Of a stretch of DNA of 64,000 nucleotides, positions 34,876-42,255 are shown in pieces. This DNA comes from Natronorubrum texcoconense (GTDB lineage Archaea; Halobacteriota; Halobacteria; Halobacteriales; Natrialbaceae). The stretch spans positions 62,001 to 126,000 of the forward strand of contig NZ_FNFE01000007.1 of the NCBI RefSeq assembly GCF_900100335.1, given 5' to 3'. The notes under the pieces were generated by a model, which was given only the letters and a program-made list of their open reading frames with translations, was not told where the DNA came from and ran no database searches. Position 1 is the stretch's first letter; every line of letters begins with the position of its first letter. Made by a program: the position numbers and the translations under genes.

Positions 34876-35223
34876 TCAGGCAGACGCCATCTCGCGACAG
34901 CTCTCGACACAGTTCGGGAGGATCTCCGCGCAGGCCTGACAGTGGTCGTGATCGTGCTGGTCGCACTCCTCGGCACACTCCTCACAGAGGTCCGCACAGA
35001 GTTCGCCCAGTTCCTCGTGGTAGCCCGAGCTACGAGCCATGAACCGCGCGTGTAGCGAAGCGATATCCGCCACGTCCCGACAGAGGCGGATACAGCGGGC
35101 CATTTCCTCACCTTCTCCCGCGCAGGCGTCGGCACACCACTCACAGACCTGGGCCGCCTCGAGGCAGTTGTCGATACACTCCTGCATGTGGTCGTCCGCG
35201 TGCTCGAGCTGTTGGAGCGCCAT
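34876..35223 (-). CDS. Four-helix-bundle copper-binding protein (DUF326)
   Basis: About 115 residues with 14 cysteines spaced on amphipathic helices: CIDNCLEAAQVCEWCADACAG, CIRLCRDVADIASLHARFM, LCADLCEECAEECDQHDHDHCQACAEIL. This is the Cys-lined core of DUF326/Csp-type copper-storage bundles, which hold many Cu(I) ions. The ATG at 35223 is favoured over 35238 because a palindrome overlapping a TATA-like GATGTAT lies about 29 bases upstream. It lies downstream of, and on the same strand as, the cupredoxin-dehydrogenase gene. Confidence 0.88.
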   Translation of the reverse strand: MALQQLEHADDHMQECIDNCLEAAQVCEWCADACAGEGEEMARCIRLCRDVADIASLHARFMARSSGYHEELGELCADLCEECAEECDQHDHDHCQACAEILPNCVESCREMASA

Positions 35224-35246
35224 CACGCAGTTCGGCACCGAAGAGA

Positions 35247-35260
35247 TACATCAAGATGTA
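35247..35260. promoter_or_regulatory. Palindrome at the copper-protein promoter
   Basis: TACATC-AA-GATGTA is a perfect inverted repeat. It overlaps the probable TATA element of the DUF326 gene, so a bound repressor would block transcription. Confidence 0.5.
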
Positions 35261-35517
35261 ACGAGCGACTGCAAGGAGGACAGACGGAGACTCCAGCGGG
35301 AACGAGCGGACGATGTCAGCAGCCGTCGACGGTCGTCTCGAGTGCAATCCGGGTGGGTTCCGAACACCTGTAGCTCGGCGCGGTCTTCGCTGCTGCGAGT
35401 GAACTCGCGTGTATGGTCGCCGCTGCGAGCCGTCTCGTTCCGGTGTGTGATCGTTCGCACGTGCCCGACCGCGTGTTCGAGGGCGCTCGAAAACCGACCG
35501 CGCTGAACCCGTCGCGG

Positions 35518-38175
35518 TCAGTCGTCGGCTTCCTGTGGCTCTGGGTCCGCTTCGTCGTCGGGTCCAGCTTCGTCCGCTTCAGGTTCGTCCGGCGCTTCGT
35601 CCTCCGGCATCTCGTCGTCCTCGTCTTCGGGCACCTCCTCGTCCTCTTCTGCAACGTCGTCCGGCGCTTCTTCCTCGGGATCGTCTTCGTCCATCGCTTC
35701 TTCGTCGACGACGAACGGGTCCTCGGGTTCGGGGATCTCCTCACCCTCTCCCGCCGGCACGATTCGGTAGATCTCGCCCGTCTCGGGGTCCGGTCGGAAG
35801 TCGGTGTTCGCGAGGACGTACAGTTCGCCGTTCTCGTCGCGTTCGACGCCGTAGACGTACCGGTTGAGCGACTCGTCATCGGCGCCCTCGAACTGTAGTT
35901 CCTCGAGTTCCCAGCGTTCGTCGACCTCGACGAGGTCGTCCTCGTCTTCGTCGTCTTCTAGCTCTTCATCTTCGTCCAGTTCTTCCTCCTCTTCTTCCTC
36001 GTCCAGTTCTTCTTCGTCTTCGTCCAGTTCTTCCTCCTCTTCTTCCTCGTCCAGTTCCGCATCGTCGTCCTCGTCGTCTTCGTCCTGAATCCAGCTGTCT
36101 TCCTCGGTCTCCTCAGCCTCGTCGTCCTCGAGTTCCTCCTCGTCTTCGTCGTCTTCTTCGTCTGCGACCTCGCCGTTCGGATCGACCGCCACTAACACTT
36201 CGCCGTCGGCGTCGGCGACACCCTGGCTGCTCCAGTTGCCGAAGACGAAGTTACCCTCGAGTTCGGGGATCGCTTCGCCCGCGTAGCGGTGGCCGCCGAC
36301 GACGACCGAGCTGTCGATGAACGCCTCGGAGATCCGCGTGTGCTGGTACTCCGCGATCGGATCGAGGAGCGGCTCACCGTCTCGAGCGTCGCTGACGTCG
36401 CCGTCGACCTCGTCGGGACACTCATCGGCCGGTTCGAGCGGCGAGTCCGGGCTGAAGCAGAACGAGCCCTCCTTGACGTTCCAGCTGTAGTTGCCGCCCT
36501 CTTCGACGGCGTAGACGGATTCGATGGCGTGCTGGCCGGCGTCGGAGACGAACACCTGGCCGTCGTCGTCGATCGACATTCCCCAGGGGTTCCGGAAGCC
36601 CCAGGCCCAGTAGGAGTCGATGTCTTCGTCCGAGTCGACGAGCGGATTGTCCTCGGGGATGCCGTACTCGCCGTACTCCTGATCCTCCTCCTCGTCGACG
36701 TCGATGCGGTGGATCCCGCCGTGTAAATTCTCTTCCGTATCTTGGCCGTTGCCGCCCTCGTTCTCGTCGTACCAGTCCTCGACGTGGCCCACGCCGATGT
36801 CGTGGACGTTGCCGCCGTCTCCGAGCGAGACGTAGAGGTAGCCGTCAGGGCCGAACGCGAGACGGCCGCCGTTGTGGTTGTCCTGTGGCTGCGGGATCTC
36901 CATGATCGTCCGCTCGGAGTCCGGATCGACGCCCGTCAGGTCCTCTTCGGCCTGGAACTCCGCGACGACCGCGGTGTGGTTGTAACCGAGTCCGTGGCGC
37001 TCCGGCGCGCTGTAGTGGACGTAGAACAACTGGTTCTCCTCGAACTCGGGGTGGAACGCGAGCCCCAGCAGGCCGCGCTCGTCGTAGCCGCCGAGTTCGC
37101 CGATGCCGAGGCTGACAAGCTGATCCTCGATGTCGAGGAAGAGGTCCATGTCGGCGGGCGTCATCGAGTCGGCATCCTCGACCTCTTCTTCCTCGTCTTC
37201 CGCCGGTTCGACCTGAATGGCGCCTACCATCGTCCCGGGGTGGACCTCACAGAGGTACCGATCCATCTCCTCGGTCGCCTCGAACTCGAGAGTCTGGCTC
37301 TCGCCGACCTCCTGGACGATCTCCGTTCGCTCGAGGATGTCGTCGTTGGCGTCGAGGATGACGACGTTGTGCGGATCGCCGTCGCCGTTCTCCCAGGTGA
37401 ACTGGTAGGTCTCGCCGGCGGTCAGCTCGAGCGTCGGGTTCTCCTCGCCGTCGATTTCTTCCGGCTCCATACCGAACCAGGCCGGGATGACGCCGTTGAA
37501 GACGAACTCCTGTGGGTCGTCCGGATCGTCCTCGACTTCCTCGTCTGGCTCCGGTTCGATCTCCTCGTCTGCGCCTTCCTCGACCTCCTCGTCCGGCTCC
37601 GGTTCGTCGACGTCGTCCTCGTCGTCGACTTCGACCGGCTCGTCGGGGTCATCGTCCTCCTGGATCAGACTACCCTCCTCGGGTCCGACAGGGTCGTCCT
37701 CGTCAGCTTCGGCTGGCTCACCTTCGGCGTCTTCCTCGTCGAGTTCGTCCTCGGCGGCTTCGTCCTCCCCGGTCGGTTCGTCTTCTACTTCATCCTCCTC
37801 GAGTTCCTCATCGACGTCCGCCGGCTCCTCGTCGAAGTTGGTGACGAACACCTGTCCAGTCTGCGTGACGACGAAGTGGTAGACCTCGCCGTCTACCTCG
37901 ACGTAATCGAGGTCGGTCGGCGCGGGCAAATTCTCCGCAACCAGTTGGAGGCCGACGGTCTCTCCCGCGGGAAACTCGCCGGCGACGGGGACGTCCTCGA
38001 AGTCGGCCGCTTCGGCCTCCTCCTCGTCTGGATCTTCCTCGTCCTGTGCGCTCGCGACGCCGCCGAGTGCGGCCGCCGACCCCGTCGCCGCGAGGGCGCG
38101 AAGGATCGTTCGTCGCGATTGACGTCCGATTCCGGTGCTCTGACTGTCGGGTATCGTCTCGTTCGGTTGGCTCAT
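35518..38175 (-). CDS. Tat-secreted PQQ-type sugar dehydrogenase with nested cupredoxin domain
   Basis: An 885-residue exported protein. SRRTILRALAATGSAAALGG (residues 20-39) is a Tat signal. The first strand set of a glucose/sorbosone-dehydrogenase propeller (~70-118) breaks off into an acidic linker (119-222). A cupredoxin domain follows (223-323) with type-1 copper ligands H269, C309, H312 and M316, then the propeller resumes: ERGLLGLAFHPEF (367-379) and DNHNGGRLAFGPDG with catalytic-type H434. A second acidic insertion (669-750) and tail (812-885) follow. It would oxidise a sugar or alcohol outside the cell and pass electrons through copper. PQQ dependence is inferred from the fold. Confidence 0.88.
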   Translation of the reverse strand: MSQPNETIPDSQSTGIGRQSRRTILRALAATGSAAALGGVASAQDEEDPDEEEAEAADFEDVPVAGEFPAGETVGLQLVAENLPAPTDLDYVEVDGEVYHFVVTQTGQVFVTNFDEEPADVDEELEEDEVEDEPTGEDEAAEDELDEEDAEGEPAEADEDDPVGPEEGSLIQEDDDPDEPVEVDDEDDVDEPEPDEEVEEGADEEIEPEPDEEVEDDPDDPQEFVFNGVIPAWFGMEPEEIDGEENPTLELTAGETYQFTWENGDGDPHNVVILDANDDILERTEIVQEVGESQTLEFEATEEMDRYLCEVHPGTMVGAIQVEPAEDEEEEVEDADSMTPADMDLFLDIEDQLVSLGIGELGGYDERGLLGLAFHPEFEENQLFYVHYSAPERHGLGYNHTAVVAEFQAEEDLTGVDPDSERTIMEIPQPQDNHNGGRLAFGPDGYLYVSLGDGGNVHDIGVGHVEDWYDENEGGNGQDTEENLHGGIHRIDVDEEEDQEYGEYGIPEDNPLVDSDEDIDSYWAWGFRNPWGMSIDDDGQVFVSDAGQHAIESVYAVEEGGNYSWNVKEGSFCFSPDSPLEPADECPDEVDGDVSDARDGEPLLDPIAEYQHTRISEAFIDSSVVVGGHRYAGEAIPELEGNFVFGNWSSQGVADADGEVLVAVDPNGEVADEEDDEDEEELEDDEAEETEEDSWIQDEDDEDDDAELDEEEEEEELDEDEEELDEEEEEEELDEDEELEDDEDEDDLVEVDERWELEELQFEGADDESLNRYVYGVERDENGELYVLANTDFRPDPETGEIYRIVPAGEGEEIPEPEDPFVVDEEAMDEDDPEEEAPDDVAEEDEEVPEDEDDEMPEDEAPDEPEADEAGPDDEADPEPQEADD
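35973..36057. repeat. In-gene direct repeat, 48-base period
   Basis: Two near-identical copies, starting at 35973 and 36021, each open CGTCCAGTTCTTCCTCC. They encode a duplicated 16-residue Glu/Asp block in the second acidic insertion of the dehydrogenase. The frame is kept. Confidence 0.8.
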
Positions 38176-38580
38176 AGTGTCTCACTCGTGAGTCGATTGG
38201 ACGATGGAGTGTGGTCCTCCCCCACCACACGGTGACGCTCCCGCACGTACGCGGATTTGGCGGGATCGACCCGCCATGACCGTGTGACTCGCCCTTCCGT
38301 GGCTGTGCCACACAGTCGCATAAATCGGATAAACCGTTCCACGGACAATCTCGCTCTGGCCGTCCGTTTCACGTCCTAACCTCGAGTTGGGGCGACCACG
38401 TCCGCGAGCGTTGTCTCGCCGACGGCGCCCGCGGACGCATCGCTCGACGCGACTCCGTGACAATCGCTCCCAAAAACAACAGCGCTGCTCCGTGTCGTCG
38501 CCGTCCGACTCGTAATTCCCGCGTTAGCGTCGCACTGTCGCGCCGTCCGTTTCATCGACGGACGGCTCGAGTCGTCCGCT
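38176..38580. other. Upstream region of the acidic dehydrogenase
   Basis: 405 bases without a credible gene. Two TATA-like motifs on the minus strand, GGTTTATCC and GATTTATGC at about 38318-38336, could drive the dehydrogenase, but that would leave a leader of over 100 bases, unusual for this genome. hisE ends at the far side. Confidence 0.4.
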
Positions 38581-38865
38581 TCAGCGCCGCGCCTCGAGTT
38601 CCGCCTCGAGATCCTCCAGCTCCATCTCCTTCATCGAGAGGAGGACGAGCAGGTGGTAGACGATATCTGCGGCCTCGTAAGCGATCTCGTCGTGATCATC
38701 GTCTTTGGCCGCCAACACGAGTTCGGTCGTCTCCTCGCCGAGTTTCTCGAGCACCGCGTTCTCGCCTTTCTCGTGTGTGAACAGCGAGGCGGTGTAGGAC
38801 TCCTCCGGTAGCGTCTCCTTTCGGTCCTCGATCACGGCGAACAGCGCTTCGAGCGTCTGGTCCAT
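38581..38865 (-). CDS. hisE: Phosphoribosyl-ATP diphosphatase
   Basis: A 94-residue all-alpha NTP pyrophosphatase that catalyses the second step of histidine synthesis. LFTHEKGENAVLEKLGEETTELVLAAKDDD and EIAYEAADIVYHLLVLL contain the EE-x-x-E and E-x-x-D metal-binding sets. The length is right for the stand-alone archaeal enzyme. It begins directly after the DUF151 stop codon, and GGTGA just before its ATG can serve as Shine-Dalgarno site, so the two are coupled. Confidence 0.95.
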   Translation of the reverse strand: MDQTLEALFAVIEDRKETLPEESYTASLFTHEKGENAVLEKLGEETTELVLAAKDDDHDEIAYEAADIVYHLLVLLSMKEMELEDLEAELEARR

Positions 38866-39333
38866 CTACATCTCACCCGACATGCTGCGGATGTCTTCTA
38901 ACTGCTCGAACTTCTGGCTATCGTCTCGGCCGTCCTCGAAGACGGCGTCGGTGATCTCGATGGGGGCGTTGGTCCGAGCCGCGAGCGCAAGCGAGTCGCT
39001 CGGTCGGGCGTCGACGACGGTCTCGCCCCGCGCCGTCTCGAGGTGGAGGTCGGCGATGTAGGTGCCGCCCTGTCCGTCCTCGCGCGCTTTGATCTCGCTG
39101 ACGACGACGCGGTCGATCCGGCTCCCCAGCTCTTCCATGACGTCGAGCAGGAGGTCGTGCGTGAGCGGGCGGCCGATATCCTCGGCCTCGAGGCCGCGAG
39201 CGATGCTCGTCGCCTCGTTGAAGCCGATGAAGATCGGAACGACGTCGTCTTCGCCGTCGACCTCGAGGACGACCACTGGCACCGGTCCCTGTGGAGTCCC
39301 CGCGACACGAACCGCGTCGATGGATGCCTGCAT
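38866..39333 (-). CDS. Bifunctional-nuclease-family protein (DUF151)
   Basis: A 155-residue single-domain protein. VVVLEVDGEDDVVPIFIGFNEATSIARGLEAEDIGRPLTHDLLLDVMEELGSRI is the family core, and VDARPSDSLALAARTNAPI the second motif. Plant and bacterial relatives have DNase/RNase activity; archaeal ones are untested. It forms an operon with hisE, with no gap between the genes. Confidence 0.9.
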   Translation of the reverse strand: MQASIDAVRVAGTPQGPVPVVVLEVDGEDDVVPIFIGFNEATSIARGLEAEDIGRPLTHDLLLDVMEELGSRIDRVVVSEIKAREDGQGGTYIADLHLETARGETVVDARPSDSLALAARTNAPIEITDAVFEDGRDDSQKFEQLEDIRSMSGEM

Positions 39334-39415
39334 ACCGATACCCTTGCGAGCGAGCGAGAAAACAGGTCCGGTCGCGAATGCATGCAGCTGTATCGTCGCT
39401 ATCGGGACGATCGAT

Positions 39416-39748
39416 TCAGTTCGTCGGCGGTTCGACGACGACGCGTCCGTCGTTCGACACGGTCACCTGACAGCGCTCGTAGGCGAAGGTGATATCGATG
39501 GGGCGATCTCGAGTCGATCGAAGGAGGGTCCCGAGCGCTTCGGGGTCGACCGTCTCGTACAGCGCTTCCATAGCGGTCGGATCGCGGTTCGTAACCGCAC
39601 CCACGGTTTCGACGACCGCGCTGAGCACCGTCTCGGAGTCGATATCGAACTCCCTGTGAAACGTTCCCGTCGTGGGATCGTAGCCGGTACTGTCGTCACC
39701 GATCGGTCGGAACGGGGCGGAATCGGTGTGACCCGTGTTCTCGTTCAT
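39416..39748 (-). CDS. HalOD1 output-domain protein
   Basis: A 110-residue single-domain protein whose C-terminal ~75 residues match HalOD1: VLSAVVETVGAVTNRDPTAMEALYETVDPEALGTLL, then FAYERCQVTVSNDGRVVVEP. The start at 39748 begins MNENTGHTD; an upstream in-frame ATG at 39769 is possible. It lies 46 bases after the stop of the PAS/HTH_10 regulator on the same strand and is likely its operon partner. Confidence 0.82.
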   Translation of the reverse strand: MNENTGHTDSAPFRPIGDDSTGYDPTTGTFHREFDIDSETVLSAVVETVGAVTNRDPTAMEALYETVDPEALGTLLRSTRDRPIDITFAYERCQVTVSNDGRVVVEPPTN

Positions 39749-39794
39749 TATCGCTATTAGAACGGACATCAGCCTAAGAGGAGGCGCTGACCAG

Positions 39795-40937
39795 TCAGCG
39801 TGCGTCCGCGCCGGACTTCTCGAAGAGGTGCCGGAAGACGGTCCGCTGTGCCTTGCGAAGGTGCTGGTTGAAGGTCTGTCGCGTGACGCCGAACCGGTTC
39901 GCGAGTTCGTCGCCGGTGCTGGCTCGCGGCGAATCGAAGTAGCCGCCGAAGTAAGCGGTGTCGAGCACGGCCAGCTGTCGATCGGTGAGCGCGTCGGCGA
40001 CGACGTCGTAGAGGAGATGCGGCGAGTAGACGAGCTTTTCGGACACCAGTTCGACCTCGGGATGGAACTCCCGAATGCCGTCCGCGGCCAGACGGGGATC
40101 GACGTCACCGGGAAGTTCGCCGCGGAACCGGACCTCGTCCGGACTGACGATGATCGTGCGGGCCTGACCGCCGAGGGACTGGAAGACGTGGGAGACCGTC
40201 GTCGTTTCCGCGTGGGCTTCGATACGGCTGTAACCGTCGATCGAACTGAGCAACCGCGCGTCGAGATAGTGGGGGACCTCCTCTACCATGGTGACGAACT
40301 CGCTCGCGGAGAGATCCGACGTCCCCATATACTGGACGGTTGTCCCGTCCGGTAGCGAAACGATGGAATCGATTTCGATCCGCGTTTCGCCGCCGTCGAT
40401 GCGGAGGGAAGGGGGCACTGCCGCTTGCGTCGCGCGAAACTCGACCTGTCTGACGTGATCGCTAGTTAATCGCTTCTCGCGTCGTTTCAACGCCGTTACG
40501 TCCTCGAACGCGACGACGACGTACTCGACTTCCCCCTCGTCGTCCAGGACGGGGGACGTGCTGCTCGAGAACCATCGCTCGGAGCCGTCCGAGAGCTCGA
40601 TCCAGTGTTCGAATCCGTACACCGGTTCACCCGACTCGAAGGTGCGCGTGACGGGGTGGTCGTCCACGGTGATCGGCGCTCCATCGTCGTCGTAGATATT
40701 CCACTCGGACGGATCGTACGGTCGGCCGGTGAGCCGTTCGTTCGAGAGGGCGAGCGTCTCAGAGGCGCGCTCGTTTGCGAAGACGATAGTTCCCGCCGAG
40801 TCGATCACGATGGTGCTAATCGGGCTCGAATCGAATACTCGCTCCGCGAGGTCCTCGGAGGGCGTATCTCGAAACGCGGATTCATCACCGTCAGTTGAGT
40901 CGTCGTCGTGAACGGTCTCCGTTGGCGAATCCGTCAT
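39795..40937 (-). CDS. PAS-domain regulator with bacterio-opsin-activator-type HTH
   Basis: A 380-residue regulator. A PAS domain spans ~35-150 (FDSSPISTIVIDSAGTIVFANERASETL to VVVAFEDVTALKRREKRL). The middle ~160-310 matches the Bat-type N-terminal sensor of the bacterio-opsin activator family (QVEFRATQAAVPPSLRIDGGETRIEIDSIV). The HTH_10 domain closes at ~320-378 (ALTDRQLAVLDTAYFGGYFDSPRASTGDELANRFGVTRQTFNQHLRKAQRTVF). It probably binds DNA in response to a cytoplasmic signal. A GTGTTAACAC palindrome (40939-40948) abuts its start. Confidence 0.92.
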   Translation of the reverse strand: MTDSPTETVHDDDSTDGDESAFRDTPSEDLAERVFDSSPISTIVIDSAGTIVFANERASETLALSNERLTGRPYDPSEWNIYDDDGAPITVDDHPVTRTFESGEPVYGFEHWIELSDGSERWFSSSTSPVLDDEGEVEYVVVAFEDVTALKRREKRLTSDHVRQVEFRATQAAVPPSLRIDGGETRIEIDSIVSLPDGTTVQYMGTSDLSASEFVTMVEEVPHYLDARLLSSIDGYSRIEAHAETTTVSHVFQSLGGQARTIIVSPDEVRFRGELPGDVDPRLAADGIREFHPEVELVSEKLVYSPHLLYDVVADALTDRQLAVLDTAYFGGYFDSPRASTGDELANRFGVTRQTFNQHLRKAQRTVFRHLFEKSGADAR

Positions 40938-41117
40938 CGTGTTAACACCCGCTCGACACACCGTCGGCTCACCTCGAGGCGGTCGAATTGCTCGTCGCAC
41001 CATCCGTCGCGTCGGTAGCCGGGTGCCGATCGTCGTCCGAGTACACCGCGGCGATCGATCGACGCCCCGACGGATCGGTACCGGTTCATACCACTACTAC
41101 GGTGTCGACGGGTAAAT

Positions 41118-41134
41118 GCGTACCACTGGTACGC
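41118..41134. promoter_or_regulatory. Perfect palindrome in the regulator/acetamidase gap
   Basis: GCGTACC-ACT-GGTACGC is a perfect 7+7 inverted repeat between the acetamidase stop and the PAS/HTH_10 start. It lies about 180 bases upstream of the latter, so a regulatory role is only a possibility. Confidence 0.35.
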
Positions 41135-41215
41135 TAGCCGGACGGAGTTGGCCGCGCCGTCTCGGCTGGGTTCGACATGTCGTCTCACGGGATCATCGCT
41201 CCGCGCTGCCGATCG

Positions 41216-42181
41216 CTACTCCTCGGGGAAGATACTCTGCGGGAGATACGCGGAGACGACCCAGTTCGGGGCGTTGACCGCCTCGTTGATCTTCAGGTCG
41301 ACGGCCGCCGAACACAGGATGTAGGCCTCGTTCCGATCGAGTCCGCGTTCCTCCTGGAGATGGTCGATCATGGATCGAACGGCCGCTCTGCTCGCCTCCA
41401 TCAGGTCGTCGCCGATCCCCGTCGTCCCGTACATCCGCTCGTCCCGACCGGTCGGGGTGAACGGGCCCGTGGTTTCGAACTGCGGTTGCTCGATGGATAG
41501 ATCCGACCGCAGGTCGAACCGGCAGGTGACGGTCATCGGCGCCTCGATGCCGGTCCCACAGACCTCGCCGTCGCCCTGAGCGGCGTGGCAGTCGCCGATG
41601 CTGAACAGCGCGTCGTCGACCGCGACGGGGAGGTAGACCGTCGACCCCGCCGTCAGCTGTTTGATGTCCATGTTCCCGCCGACCGACCGCGGCGGGAACG
41701 TCTCGTGGCTGCCGGCCTCCTCGGGGGCGACGCCGACGACGCCGGGGAACGGATCCAGCGGGACCTCGATTCCGTCGACGAACTGTGCGACGCCGTCCTC
41801 GAGGTCCCAGACGTGGAGGCTCGGTTCGGGGAACTCGTCCGACAGGAGTCCGAGCTCCGCTTCGCCCGGAAGGATCAGCGAGTGGCCCCAGCCCTCGTGT
41901 TCGAGGTCGAGCAGTTCGACCTCGAGGACGTCGCCCGGCTGGGCACCCTCGACCGCGACCGGCCCGGTCAGCGCGTGGACGCGGCTGACGTCGAGGTCGG
42001 CGAGGTCGGCGACCGTCGAGCCGGGACCGAGCTGTCCGTCGGTCGAGTCTCTGCACGTAAACTGGACGATGTCGCCAGGTTCGACCGTCCGCACCGGCTC
42101 GAGACTGTTGTCCCACATGCTGTGGACGGTATCGTCGTCGGGGCGTATCTCGTGATCCGCTGAAGCGCTCTCGTTCGACAT
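41216..42181 (-). CDS. Acetamidase/formamidase-family amidohydrolase
   Basis: A 321-residue enzyme hydrolysing short amides to carboxylate and ammonia. Family motifs are TGPVAVEGAQPGDVLEVELLDLEH, PPRSVGGNMDIKQLTAGSTVYLPV, FSIGDCHAAQGDGEVCGTGIE and ILCSAAVDLKINEAVNAPNWVVSAYLP. These cover the zinc and active-site residues of FmdA/AmdA. The length is typical. It is followed on the same strand by no close gene and preceded by the TRAP permease, 74 bases away, with which it may be co-transcribed. Confidence 0.93.
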   Translation of the reverse strand: MSNESASADHEIRPDDDTVHSMWDNSLEPVRTVEPGDIVQFTCRDSTDGQLGPGSTVADLADLDVSRVHALTGPVAVEGAQPGDVLEVELLDLEHEGWGHSLILPGEAELGLLSDEFPEPSLHVWDLEDGVAQFVDGIEVPLDPFPGVVGVAPEEAGSHETFPPRSVGGNMDIKQLTAGSTVYLPVAVDDALFSIGDCHAAQGDGEVCGTGIEAPMTVTCRFDLRSDLSIEQPQFETTGPFTPTGRDERMYGTTGIGDDLMEASRAAVRSMIDHLQEERGLDRNEAYILCSAAVDLKINEAVNAPNWVVSAYLPQSIFPEE

Positions 42182-42255
42182 TCGTTCTCATTCTCGGCGC
42201 GAGACGGGATAAAACACTCTCCGATCCGATCGGCCGTCCGCGGGCCCCCCGAGGC

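Noticed and set aside
35864-36088. A long poly-serine open frame on the plus strand
   Set aside because: It is the mirror image of GAG/GAC-rich codons in the acidic dehydrogenase and has no independent start signal or composition.
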